Source: Streptomyces griseorubiginosus
Lineage (GTDB): Bacteria > Actinomycetota > Actinomycetes > Streptomycetales > Streptomycetaceae
Assembly (NCBI RefSeq): GCF_001514195.1
Contig: NZ_KQ948736.1
Span: 252,895 to 316,894, forward strand
Length of the DNA stretch: 64,000 bases
Reading direction: 5' to 3'
Shown: piece by piece, positions 1 to 8,274 of the stretch
Layout: each line of letters starts with the position of its first letter
How positions within the stretch are numbered: the stretch's first letter is position 1
The notes under the pieces: model-generated
What the model was told of the DNA's origin: nothing
The model's input: only the letters and a program-made list of their open reading frames with translations
Database searches by the model: none
Translations under genes and position numbers: made by a program

Positions 1-791
1 GTGCCAACGCAGTCGAACAGGGCCGCCAGGATTCCGTACCGGGAGCCGGTGCCCGAAAGGGCCGCTCGTGTGATCGTGTTGTACTCGACCAGGATGTCGG
101 AGATCACGTCGGTGACGGCGTTCCGCTCGATGTCGATCGCGCCCGGCATGTCGGGGCGGGCCATGTCGGTGAACGTGTTGTGGTGGATGTGCACGTTCGT
201 TCCCGAGGTGACGCTGACGCCGTTGCGGTTGCTGTTGGTCCCGGTGAACGTGCAGTCGCGGACCTCGATGGTGTGCCCGGTGTTTCCGGCGGAGCCGACG
301 TTGATGTACACGCCGTCGCCGATGATGTTGTAGAACTCGCAGTTCATGACCAGGACATCGCTGATATCGCCGTGCACCCTGATCTGGTGGCGGTGCTGGT
401 TCCAGACGCCGTTCTGGTTCTGCACGTTCCCGTCGAACTTCAGGCCGTCGACGGTGACACCGTTTCCGCCCACGCGCAGGATGCCGTCGTCGCTGCTGTC
501 CGTGGTGGTCGCGTTCGCGGTCCTGAGGACCGCGCCGTTGCCCTCGACATAACACCCGGCAGGGATCAGCAGGTCATCGACGAGGTACGTCCGGCCGGCC
601 GGGAAACGCAGCCGCTTGCCGGCGGCAGCGTTCGCGGCGAGCTGGGGCGTCGCGTAGTCGGTGACGAGGACGACGTCGGTGTTGGTCGCGCCCTTGGCGG
701 GGCGCGGCGGCTTCGCCGCGAGCAACGGCAGGGCCATCAGTCCCAGCATCGATCTGCGGGACAGCGATCCCGACCCGGAAAAGACGCCCAC
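1..791 (-). CDS. Tat-exported right-handed beta-helix (pectate-lyase-like) protein, partial
   Basis: Only the first 263 or so codons are present; the 3' end lies beyond the left edge. The GTG start is preceded by AGGAGG seven bases upstream. The N-terminus has a twin-arginine motif (SLSRRSMLGLMALPLL, RR at residues 12-13), so export of a folded protein is expected. A Pectate_lyase_3-like opening (about residues 30-60) is followed by repeated short strands rich in N, G and V, with motifs such as GDGVYINVG and HIHHNTF typical of parallel beta-helix coils. This fold is shared by pectate lyases, exopolysaccharide lyases and epimerases. Its place next to a polysaccharide locus suggests it trims or modifies an extracellular glycan, but no catalytic residues can be assigned from the fragment. 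Confidence 0.8.
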   Translation of the reverse strand, partial: MGVFSGSGSLSRRSMLGLMALPLLAAKPPRPAKGATNTDVVLVTDYATPQLAANAAAGKRLRFPAGRTYLVDDLLIPAGCYVEGNGAVLRTANATTTDSSDDGILRVGGNGVTVDGLKFDGNVQNQNGVWNQHRHQIRVHGDISDVLVMNCEFYNIIGDGVYINVGSAGNTGHTIEVRDCTFTGTNSNRNGVSVTSGTNVHIHHNTFTDMARPDMPGAIDIERNAVTDVISDILVEYNTITRAALSGTGSRYGILAALFDCVG

Positions 792-1032
792 GGGCAAACC
801 TCCTGAACAGCATGCGGTCGGACGGGTCCCGGAGCATATGTCGACAAACCGATTACCGGAACTCGCGGAATTCGCAGAACTCGGCACGAAAGCGCACATC
901 CGCTTGAATCCCCGCACACAGACGGCGGATTGGCTTCACGTGTGGCATCGACCACAGGCCCGGCCACCGTATGAGGATCATGCAATTCTACGCATACAGG
1001 ACAGTTGGTTCATACCGCCATAGAATCGAACG
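792..1032. promoter_or_regulatory. Divergent intergenic region; putative -10 for a leaderless glycosyltransferase mRNA
   Basis: This AT-richer spacer separates the beta-helix gene from the glycosyltransferase. On the plus strand TAGAAT at 1021-1026 is a good -10 hexamer placed six bases before the GTG at 1033, with no Shine-Dalgarno sequence between them. That geometry suggests a leaderless transcript, which is common in Streptomyces. No convincing -35 was found. The short repeated phrase around GGAACTCGCGGAATTCGCAG near 860-885 is unexplained. Confidence 0.4.
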
Positions 1033-2037
1033 GTGGACGACTCCCCCGTACCACTGCCGGGCGCGGCGTTCTACACGGTCGCCGACCGGCGGTTCTTCCC
1101 CGGGCTGGTGGCGCTGCTCAACTCCCTGCGGTTGACGGGCCACGAGGAGCCCCTGGTCGTCGTCGACATCGGCCTGTCGCCCCAGCAGCGGGAAATGCTC
1201 GCGGACCACGTCCTCCTCGTGGAGCCGCCCTCGCCCGACATGCCGGCCGTGTTCGTCGCCCCCTACGGTCCCCTGCGTCGCCCCGCGGAGGTCGCGGTCC
1301 TCATCGATGCGGACATCATCGTCACCCGGCCGCTGACGGAGCTCACCGAGGCCGCCCGGCAGGGCCGGATCGTGGCCTTCGTCGACTGCCTGCCCAACAG
1401 CCACCGCTTCCACCCCGAGTGGCAGACCACCCTCGGGCTCGGCCCCCTGCGGCGCCGGCGCTATCTGAACGCCGGTTTCCTCGCCTACCCGCATGCCCTG
1501 ACCGAACGGCTCCTGCCGCCGTGGACCGAGGGGCAGCGGACCATCGGCGTCGCGCACAGCAGATACGGCAGCGCGACCCTGGACGACCCCTTCTACTTCG
1601 CCGACCAGGACGTGCTGAACGCGGTGCTCGCGGCCCGCTTCGAGGACGACGAGCTCCTCGTCCTCGACCACCGGCTGGCTCCCCACCCGCCCTTCCCGGG
1701 CCTCGATCTGGTCGACCGAGACCGCCTGACGTGCCGGTACGGCGACGGAGCCGAACCCTTCCTCCTCCATCACGTGCTGGCCAAACCGTGGCTCAGGGCG
1801 ACTCGGGACACCGTCTACTCCACGCTCATGACCCGGCTGCTCCTGGCGCCCGACGTCGCCCTGCGGCTGGACCCGCCGGCCCTGCCGCTGCGGCTGCGCG
1901 AGGGGCGGGCCGCCGCTCTCGACCGGCGCAGGGCCGACGCGGTGACCCTCGTCCACGACCACGGCCGGCACCAGCTCGGACGGTTCGGCATCAGGACCCG
2001 GCTGGCCCGCCGACGCGCACGGCGGGCCACCCGCTGA
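1033..2037 (+). CDS. GT8-like glycosyltransferase of exopolysaccharide locus
   Basis: The 334-residue protein has a GT-A type layout. An N-terminal nucleotide-binding region contains a DAD metal-binding motif in LIDADIIVTRPL (about residues 93-104), the mid-region has YLNAGFLAYP, and near residue 240 HHVLAKPW resembles the H-x-x-x-x-KPW signature of family GT8. These indicate a metal-dependent transferase using a nucleotide sugar in the cytoplasm. It is followed after seven bases by a flippase gene and converges on a polysaccharide operon, so a role in building the repeat unit is likely. The sugar donor cannot be read from sequence. The GTG start lacks an SD sequence; see the possible leaderless promoter just upstream. 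Confidence 0.75.
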   Translation: MDDSPVPLPGAAFYTVADRRFFPGLVALLNSLRLTGHEEPLVVVDIGLSPQQREMLADHVLLVEPPSPDMPAVFVAPYGPLRRPAEVAVLIDADIIVTRPLTELTEAARQGRIVAFVDCLPNSHRFHPEWQTTLGLGPLRRRRYLNAGFLAYPHALTERLLPPWTEGQRTIGVAHSRYGSATLDDPFYFADQDVLNAVLAARFEDDELLVLDHRLAPHPPFPGLDLVDRDRLTCRYGDGAEPFLLHHVLAKPWLRATRDTVYSTLMTRLLLAPDVALRLDPPALPLRLREGRAAALDRRRADAVTLVHDHGRHQLGRFGIRTRLARRRARRATR

Positions 2038-2044
2038 AGTCAGC

Positions 2045-3538
2045 ATGGGTGCCGGGCGAGGGCACGGCGAGGACGAGGTCCTCACGGGCAGCGAGCTGAA
2101 ACGGCGCGCCAAGGCGGGCGTCTTCGTCGTCAGCACCCGCGGCCTGGTGATCCTGCTGCTGGGGTTCGCCGGGAACGTGGTCGTGGCCCGGCTGCTGGAA
2201 CCCCGGGACCTCGGCGTGGTCGCCGTCGGCATGTCCTTCGTGCTGTTCGCCGGGCTCGTCTCCGACGGCGGTCTGGGCGCCGGGCTCATCCGCCGGGAGC
2301 AGCCCCCGAGCGGCGAGGAGCTCGGCGCCCTGAGCGCGCTGCAACTGGGCCTGACGCTGGCGATGACGGCGCTCGCCGCGGCCGTGGCCGTCCCGCTCGG
2401 CCGGGTCGCCTGGGTGACCGCCGTCATGGTCGCCTCCATGCCGTTCGTCGCCCTCCAGTTCCCCGGCCGGATCCTGCTGGAGCGGGCCCTGCTGTACCGG
2501 CGGCTGGTGGTCGTGGAGATGTCCCAGGTGCTGTGCTACCAGGCGTGGGCGATCGGCACCGTGGCGGCCGGGTTCGGGGTGTGGGGGCTCGCCACGGCGA
2601 CCGTGGTCCGGGCCCTCGTCGGGGCGGTGGTGATGGGGTGCGTGTGCCCCGACGGGCTGGTGCGGCCCCGGCCGAGGTTGCGGCTCATCAGGCCGCTCGT
2701 CGGGTTCGGCCTGCGGTTCCAGGCGGTCAACGCGACCTGGCTGCTGCGCGACCAGCTCCTCAACGTGTGCGTCGCTGCTGTCGGCGGGGTCGCCCAGCTG
2801 GGCCTGTGGGCCCTGGCCAAGCGGCTGATGGAGGTGCCGTACCTGATCCTCCAGTCGCTGTGGCGGGTCTCGTTCCCCACGATGTCCCGGCTGGTCTCCG
2901 ACCGGGACCGCAGCACGCGCCTGGTCCAGCAGGCCGTCGAGATCACCTCGGTCGGCATGGGCTTCGTGCTGACCGCGCTCGCCGGTTCCGCGCCGGGGCT
3001 GGTGCCCGGTCTCTTCGGGCCCCAGTGGCGGGACGCCGCCGCGGCCGTGCCCGGCGCCTGTCTGGGGCTGGCCGTGGGAGGGTCGGTCTCGGTGGCCGCC
3101 CAGGGCTACCTGTACGCGCTCGGCGACGCGCGGACCGTGCTACGGGCGGGCCTCCTCCAGGCGGTGACCTGGTTCGCGGTCACCGTGCCGCTGCTCGTGC
3201 CGCTCGGGGTGGCGTCCGTGGGCCTCGGCTGGTGCGCGGCGGGGGTGGTGGAGGCGCTGGTGATCGGCCGGGCGACCACGCGCAGCATTCCCGTGCGGCT
3301 GGCCCGCCCGCTCATCGCTCCCGTCCTCGCCGGCGTGGGCGCGGCCGCGGTGGGCTGGGCGGTGTCCGCACGGGGTGGCGGCACCCTGTGGTCCGGTCTC
3401 GCGGGCGGCGGCTGCTCCGCGGCGCTCTTCGCGGTCGCCATGACCGTGGCAGACCGGCACCTGGTCCGGCGCACCTGCGCCTTCGCCGCGAGCTCGGTCC
3501 GCGCGGCACTGTCCCACCGGGCGGCGGAGGAGGGGTGA
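2045..3538 (+). CDS. Polysaccharide flippase, Wzx/PST family
   Basis: A 497-residue, strongly hydrophobic protein with about 12-14 predicted membrane segments beginning with GLVILLLGFAGNVVVARLL. The sequence ARLLEPRDLGVVAVGMSFVLFAGLVSDGGLGAGLIR matches the first helices of the polysaccharide transporter (PST/WzxC) branch of the MOP superfamily, which flips lipid-linked glycans across the membrane. A basic stretch (LKRRAKAG) precedes the first helix, as expected for a cytoplasmic N-terminus. It is probably co-transcribed with the preceding glycosyltransferase and would move the repeat unit to the outside, where the O-antigen-ligase-like protein acts. The SD sequence is weak, so the exact start is uncertain. 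Confidence 0.85.
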   Translation: MGAGRGHGEDEVLTGSELKRRAKAGVFVVSTRGLVILLLGFAGNVVVARLLEPRDLGVVAVGMSFVLFAGLVSDGGLGAGLIRREQPPSGEELGALSALQLGLTLAMTALAAAVAVPLGRVAWVTAVMVASMPFVALQFPGRILLERALLYRRLVVVEMSQVLCYQAWAIGTVAAGFGVWGLATATVVRALVGAVVMGCVCPDGLVRPRPRLRLIRPLVGFGLRFQAVNATWLLRDQLLNVCVAAVGGVAQLGLWALAKRLMEVPYLILQSLWRVSFPTMSRLVSDRDRSTRLVQQAVEITSVGMGFVLTALAGSAPGLVPGLFGPQWRDAAAAVPGACLGLAVGGSVSVAAQGYLYALGDARTVLRAGLLQAVTWFAVTVPLLVPLGVASVGLGWCAAGVVEALVIGRATTRSIPVRLARPLIAPVLAGVGAAAVGWAVSARGGGTLWSGLAGGGCSAALFAVAMTVADRHLVRRTCAFAASSVRAALSHRAAEEG

Positions 3539-3565
3539 GCCGGTGACTCGACCAGCCCACGGCCC

Positions 3566-4324
3566 TCAGGGCTTGACCGCGATCCGCCCCTCGTCCATCC
3601 GCAGCAACAGCAGCCGCTCGCCGGTCCGTTCCAGGAACTCGTCCACCGCTCGGCGTGATCCCTGCCAGGTGCCGTAGTCGTCGATCAGCAGGACTCCGCC
3701 GGGGACCAGGCGCGGGTACAGGTGCTCCAGTTCGTGCCGGGTGGAGGCGTACCAGTCCGTGTCGAGGCGCAGGATCGCGATCCGCTCGGGCGCCCGTCCG
3801 GGCACGGTGTCCTCGACCAGGCCCCGCACATAGTGGATCCGCTCCTTCGGGTACGGGATCGGCGCGAAGCCCGACTTGACGTCCTCGAGGCTCGCCACGG
3901 CCCTGATCAGACTGTCCGGGTCGGCGTCGGCGAGCAGGCGGTCGGCCGGTTCCCCGTCGTTCCTGCGGTCGTGCCGGGTCGGCGGCGGCATGCCCTCGAA
4001 GGTGTCGAAGAGGAACAGCTCGCGGTCGGCGGCGCCGAGCGAGAGAAGGGTGCGGGCCACGGCGTGCATGCTGCCGCCCCGCCAGACCCCGCACTCCACC
4101 ATCGCACCCGGGACGCGGTGGCGCACGACGTAACGGGTCGCCAGGATCAGCGCGTTGACGCGCTCGGCAGGCGTCATGGAGTACGGCCGGACCGCCGTGA
4201 TCACCGCTTTCGCCTCCTCGTCGTAGTCGGCGGGGTAGGCGGCCGCGGCCGACCGGGGCACCCGCCGGACCTCGAACCCCGTGACGCGCCGCAGTCCCGC
4301 GTTGGCCCTGCGCTTCCATGACAT
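3566..4324 (-). CDS. TylF/MycF-family O-methyltransferase
   Basis: A 252-residue SAM-dependent methyltransferase. MVECGVWRGGSM (about residues 76-87) is the SAM-binding loop, LFLFDTFEGMP the second strand, and LDTDWYASTRHELEHLYPRL followed by GGVLLIDDYGTW the metal-binding DD region typical of the TylF/MycF family (macrocin and mycinose O-methyltransferases). Family members methylate sugar hydroxyls. Being the last gene of a polysaccharide operon, four bases after the O-antigen-ligase-like gene, it more likely methylates a glycan sugar than a macrolide; no polyketide genes are in the window. The gene ends facing the flippase gene with a 27-bp gap. Confidence 0.85.
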   Translation of the reverse strand: MSWKRRANAGLRRVTGFEVRRVPRSAAAAYPADYDEEAKAVITAVRPYSMTPAERVNALILATRYVVRHRVPGAMVECGVWRGGSMHAVARTLLSLGAADRELFLFDTFEGMPPPTRHDRRNDGEPADRLLADADPDSLIRAVASLEDVKSGFAPIPYPKERIHYVRGLVEDTVPGRAPERIAILRLDTDWYASTRHELEHLYPRLVPGGVLLIDDYGTWQGSRRAVDEFLERTGERLLLLRMDEGRIAVKP

Positions 4325-4328
4325 GGCG

Positions 4329-5606
4329 TCAGCTCCTTGTGCCGGAGGGCGGCGGCCCGCCCGGGTCCTTCTCGGACGCGCGGACCAGCGCGGTGGCGAG
4401 CCCGAGGGAGAGGTAGAAGAGCACCCGCAGGACCGTGCCCTCGAAGCTCGACTCGACCGCGAAGACGACGAGTTGGGCGACGAGCGTGAACCCGACGACC
4501 CGGGCGGGCCCGCTGGTGCGCCACCGGGAGAAGAAGAACACGGCCGTCCCGGCCAGGACGAGCGAGACCAGGGCGCCCAGCAGGACCCCGAAGTACACCA
4601 TCTGCTGGAGATAGGTGTCGTGGACCCGCGCGAGGTCCGCCATGCCGTCGGGGGCCGCTCCCCCGCCGTAGCCGAGGAACGGCCGCTCGGCGATCTTCTC
4701 GACGGCCTCGACGGCGAACTCCGAGCGGATGAGGACGTTGGCCGGGCTGAACCGGCTGGCCACCAGGGTGTGCGGGAGCAGCCGGTACAGCAGCGCGACG
4801 GCGATCACGGCCACCGCCAGGGCGGCGACGGCCTTTCCGAACACCCGGCCGCCCGCCCACCGGCTGCGGAGCAGGCTTCCCAGGGCCGCCAGGACGGCTG
4901 CCGTCAGGAGGCCGAGGACGACCCCGCGGGAGAGGGTGCCGAGGACCGCGGCGAGCGTGACGTACCCGGCCACGGTGAACCACCGCTCGTGCCGCACATG
5001 GCCCCAGTACAGGAGCAGCGGGACGAAGAAGGCCAGCACGGTGGCGAGATTGTTCGAGGGGCCCAGGGCGGGGTGGGACAGCCTCGTGTAGTACGAGAGG
5101 TAGCGGTCGGAGTCGGTGGGCAGCCCGGGCTCCTCGGGACCGAAGCCGGGCACGCGCAGCAGGAGCAGCACGGCGGGCACGACGAGCAGACAGGCGTAGC
5201 GCCTGATGTACGTCATGACGCGGTCCGGTGAGGCGTCCCGGAGTTCCCGCACGACGAAGAGGTAGGCGACGACGCCCTCCCCGTAGACGAGCGTGGCGCG
5301 GAAGGTCGCGCCCGGGTCCTGCGTCCACAGCATCGACAGGCCGCAGACGGCCGCCGGGACGCACAGCAGGGCGAAGAGCCCCGGGTATCCCAGGTCCAGG
5401 GGTGCGCAGGCCAGGTCGAGGAACAGGGTCAGCGCGGCGACGGCCAGCAGGATGTCCAGCACGGAGACCGAGTCGATCCCCGGCACGGACCTGAGCACGC
5501 GCACCGGCATCGCGGCCGCGATCAGGACCAGCATCAGCAGGACGCGGGGGCGTGCGCCGGGACCGGCCCCCGTGGCCGGGCGGGCGGGTGCGCTCGCGGT
5601 CGTCAT
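4329..5606 (-). CDS. O-antigen ligase/Wzy-like polysaccharide polymerase
   Basis: Starting at the ATG of MTTASAPA the protein has 425 residues and about ten to twelve hydrophobic segments. A long loop in the C-terminal half contains ERPFLGYGGGAAPDGMADLARVHDTYLQQMVYFG; the G-x-G-x-G stretch followed by H-D/N-x-Y-L-Q is the characteristic Wzy_C (O-antigen ligase/polymerase) motif. Such enzymes transfer lipid-linked glycans outside the membrane, either polymerising them or ligating them to an acceptor. The open frame extends upstream, but the region before this ATG is Arg/Pro-rich and non-hydrophobic, so the internal ATG is preferred. It lies 31 bp after the Wzz-like gene. Confidence 0.8.
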   Translation of the reverse strand: MTTASAPARPATGAGPGARPRVLLMLVLIAAAMPVRVLRSVPGIDSVSVLDILLAVAALTLFLDLACAPLDLGYPGLFALLCVPAAVCGLSMLWTQDPGATFRATLVYGEGVVAYLFVVRELRDASPDRVMTYIRRYACLLVVPAVLLLLRVPGFGPEEPGLPTDSDRYLSYYTRLSHPALGPSNNLATVLAFFVPLLLYWGHVRHERWFTVAGYVTLAAVLGTLSRGVVLGLLTAAVLAALGSLLRSRWAGGRVFGKAVAALAVAVIAVALLYRLLPHTLVASRFSPANVLIRSEFAVEAVEKIAERPFLGYGGGAAPDGMADLARVHDTYLQQMVYFGVLLGALVSLVLAGTAVFFFSRWRTSGPARVVGFTLVAQLVVFAVESSFEGTVLRVLFYLSLGLATALVRASEKDPGGPPPSGTRS

Positions 5607-5637
5607 GAGCCGGCCCCGCTCCGGGTCCCATGCGTCC

Positions 5638-7116
5638 TCACCGGGGTTCCGCCTTCGAGGCGCGCCGGGGACCGCCGCCGTTTCCCGGGGACCATTCCGC
5701 CGTGTGGGACCTGCCGCGGTCCTCACGGCGCACATCACGCCCGTTCAGGCGGGCGGGCGGGGAGACCGCCGGTACGTACGGCCTGCTGCGCCGCCGCCGC
5801 TCCCCGCTGAGCACGGCGCCCAGCACGCCCACGCCGACCGAGCGCAGGCGCTGGACCGACTGGACGAAGTCCGGTACGCGGGTGACCCCGGCCTCCGCCA
5901 CGAGGATCACCTGTCCCACGGCCCGGGCCACGACCGTCGCGTCGCTCCGGGTCAGCACGGAAGGTGCGAGGAAGACCACGGCGTCGGCCCGTGCGGTGAG
6001 CCGGCCGCGCAGGTCGGCGACCTCCGCCTGGCGCAGCGGCGGGGTGTCGGCGCCGGGTTCCGCGACGCGCCCGGCGAGAACCCGCAGCGGCACGTCGTCG
6101 TGCCAGGTCCGCAGGGCCTCGTCGAGGGAGACCCGGCCGTCCAGGACGTCCGTCAGCGCCCAGGGGGACGACAAGCCGAGCAGATCGGCCAGCTGGACGC
6201 GGGAGCGCTGGGCGTCGACCACGATCGTCCGTGTGCCGCTCTCGGCCAGGGCGATCGCCAGCCCGGCGGCGACACCGGCCGGCTCCTCCCCGCCGAGGGG
6301 CGAGGTCACCACGTACGCCCGGGCCCCGGCACCGCGGGCGGGGATCTCGGTCGTCAGAGCCAGCCACCGGAAGGCCTGGGCCCGCACCGGCGCGTCGGGC
6401 AGCCCCGTCCGGAACTCGAGGTCCCGGTTCCGCCCGCCCCGGGGCAGGACGCCCAGGACGTCGACGTCCGTGTTCTGCTCCAGGTCCTGGACGTCCCGGA
6501 TCCGGGTGTCCGTGACCTCACGGCCGACCGCCCACACGAGCCCGAGGAACAGGCCCACGGCGAGCCCGAGGAGGATGTCGAAGTCCTTGTGCGGGGAGAC
6601 CGGTCCGTCGAGGAGCTGCACGGGCTCCAGCGTCCTGACGTTGATCACGGGTGCCTTCCCGTCGCCCTGCTGCCCGGAGTTCTCCGCGGACGAGACGATC
6701 CTGGAGAACGCCGGTCCCAACGCCTGCGCGATCTCCCGGGCCTGCCGGGCCGAGCGGTCCCTCACCGTGACGTCGATGACCGCGGTGTCGGTCGGGTTGT
6801 CCGCCGTGATGTGGCTCTTCATGTGCTCCACCGAGTACGGCAGCCCCAGTTGGTCGGTGAGCTGCCGCAGCACGGACTGACCGGTCAGCAGGGTCGTGTA
6901 CGACTTGGCGCGCTGCTGGGAGAGGAGCGCGCCCTGGTAGGCCTGGCTGGAGTCCTCCCCCGGGGCGGAGACGGTCACCAGCATCTGGGCCTTGGCCGCG
7001 TAGACCGGCGACTGCGACTGGGCCACCGCGGCCCCGGCGGCCGCGCCCAGGAGCGTCAGCAGGAGGATCGCCACCCAGTGGAGGCGCAGCAGACGGCGAT
7101 AGGCGTTCAGGTCCAT
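5638..7116 (-). CDS. Wzz/BY-kinase-like polysaccharide chain-length protein with degenerate P-loop
   Basis: A 492-residue protein starting MDLNAYRRLLRLHW, the usual opening of a Wzz (chain-length determinant) domain. TM1 is LLTLLGAAAGAAVA; an extracytoplasmic coiled region follows, then TM2 ILLGLAVGLFLGLVWAVG near residue 200. The C-terminal half has a MinD/BY-kinase-like fold (AYVVTSPLGG and TIVVDAQRSRVQLADLLGL), but the Walker A sequence reads SPLGGEEPAGVAAG instead of ending GKS/T, and the Asp-x-Asp of Walker A' is also lost. There is no C-terminal tyrosine cluster. It is probably a structural length regulator rather than an active kinase. The start overlaps the preceding glycosyltransferase gene by 10 bp, indicating translational coupling. 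Confidence 0.8.
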   Translation of the reverse strand: MDLNAYRRLLRLHWVAILLLTLLGAAAGAAVAQSQSPVYAAKAQMLVTVSAPGEDSSQAYQGALLSQQRAKSYTTLLTGQSVLRQLTDQLGLPYSVEHMKSHITADNPTDTAVIDVTVRDRSARQAREIAQALGPAFSRIVSSAENSGQQGDGKAPVINVRTLEPVQLLDGPVSPHKDFDILLGLAVGLFLGLVWAVGREVTDTRIRDVQDLEQNTDVDVLGVLPRGGRNRDLEFRTGLPDAPVRAQAFRWLALTTEIPARGAGARAYVVTSPLGGEEPAGVAAGLAIALAESGTRTIVVDAQRSRVQLADLLGLSSPWALTDVLDGRVSLDEALRTWHDDVPLRVLAGRVAEPGADTPPLRQAEVADLRGRLTARADAVVFLAPSVLTRSDATVVARAVGQVILVAEAGVTRVPDFVQSVQRLRSVGVGVLGAVLSGERRRRSRPYVPAVSPPARLNGRDVRREDRGRSHTAEWSPGNGGGPRRASKAEPR

Positions 7117-8270
7117 GTCGAGTCCCTGGAGGGATGGGGGTCGTCGCCGAGCAGGCGTTCCAGCGGGCGCAGGGTCTCGTCCCAGCTCAGACGCTCGGCC
7201 TGGGCGTACGCCTCGTCGCTGACCGACCGCCACCGGCGCTCCTCGCCCAGGTCCTCGACGACGGCACGGAAGGTGTCCTCGGTGTAGGGCACCGAGCCGC
7301 GCAGCAGGTCCAGATGGCGCCGCCAGGAGGGGACCAGCACGGGCAGGCCGTACGACAGGTAGTGGACGTGCTTCGAGGAGAATCCCTCCCGGCGCAGCTG
7401 GTCCTCGCTGCATGTGACCAGGCCCAGTTGGTAGTTCCGCAGCACGTCGGTCGAGGGGGCGTAGCCGAGGTAGTGGAGGCCGAGCGCGGGGTCGGGCGGG
7501 GGGCCGCCGTAGACGTCGATGCGGGGGTACAGCGCGGCCAGGCGCGAGAGCAGGGCCGGGTTGTTGAAGCCGGCGGTCACGTTGCCGAGGTAGACGATGC
7601 GCGGCGGCGCGGCGAACTCCGCCCGCAGCGGCGAGGGAGCGCAGCCGAAGTTGAGTGACATCAGGTTGCGCCCGCTGATCCCGTAGTGCTCGACCGCGTA
7701 GCGCGCGTACGAGTCCCAGTGCAGGGCCAGATGGTCGACGCCCTCGAAGAGGGCCGTCTCCAGCCGCCGCAGTTTGTGGTGCTGCCGTTCGGTCACCCTG
7801 CCGTCGAAGTACACCTCGTCCGCCCACGGGGCCGGGGCGTCGTAGAGCGTGCGGGCCGAGGTGGCCTCGGTCAGCACCCCGGCGTCGTAGACGGTCTCGC
7901 AGATCACCAGGTCGAAGTCGTCGAGGGGCAGTTCCCGTCTGAGGATCGCGCGCCGCAGCCGGTGGTCGGCCACGAGCAGGTAGTAGGACAGGTGCCGTCG
8001 GCCGAAGCGCCAGCGCCGGGTCAGCGCGGCCGCGGTCGCCTCGGTCGCGTAGAGGGCGGCCTTGCGGAGGCCGGGTGCGGGGAGTCGGCCGGCGAGCCGT
8101 GCCGGGGCGCGCCGGGACCTGCTCAAGTGGTAGGTGTCGACGAGACGTACGTCGTGCCCCCGTTGCCGCAGGAAGCGCTGGATCTCGACGGGCTTCACGC
8201 CGTTGGCGTAGGCGTCGAGCTGGCAGATGACGAGGACGCGCCTGGTCGCCCTCGTGGGCACGCTGGTCAA
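7107..8270 (-). CDS. GT-B (GT4-like) glycosyltransferase, TTG start
   Basis: This 387-residue protein opens with VLVICQLDAYANGVKPVEIQRFLRQRGHDV, the N-terminal Rossmann half of a GT-B enzyme. The second half contains PPRIVYLGNVTAGF and RREGFSSKHVHYLSYGLPVLVP; the latter matches the E-x7-E nucleotide-sugar binding helix of GT4-type transferases in degenerate form. It should transfer a sugar from a nucleotide donor to a lipid-linked acceptor at the inner membrane face. The start codon is TTG: AGGAGG lies seven bases upstream, formed by the final AGG AGG codons and followed by the TAG stop of the LCP gene. A GTG three codons later is too far from this SD. Confidence 0.8.
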   Translation of the reverse strand: MTSVPTRATRRVLVICQLDAYANGVKPVEIQRFLRQRGHDVRLVDTYHLSRSRRAPARLAGRLPAPGLRKAALYATEATAAALTRRWRFGRRHLSYYLLVADHRLRRAILRRELPLDDFDLVICETVYDAGVLTEATSARTLYDAPAPWADEVYFDGRVTERQHHKLRRLETALFEGVDHLALHWDSYARYAVEHYGISGRNLMSLNFGCAPSPLRAEFAAPPRIVYLGNVTAGFNNPALLSRLAALYPRIDVYGGPPPDPALGLHYLGYAPSTDVLRNYQLGLVTCSEDQLRREGFSSKHVHYLSYGLPVLVPSWRRHLDLLRGSVPYTEDTFRAVVEDLGEERRWRSVSDEAYAQAERLSWDETLRPLERLLGDDPHPSRDSTWT

Positions 8271-8274
8271 CGGA

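Noticed and set aside
3566..4324. Macrolide or other antibiotic tailoring gene (TylF-like)
   Set aside because: The family match is real, but there is no polyketide or aminoglycoside gene around it; the operon is a polysaccharide one.
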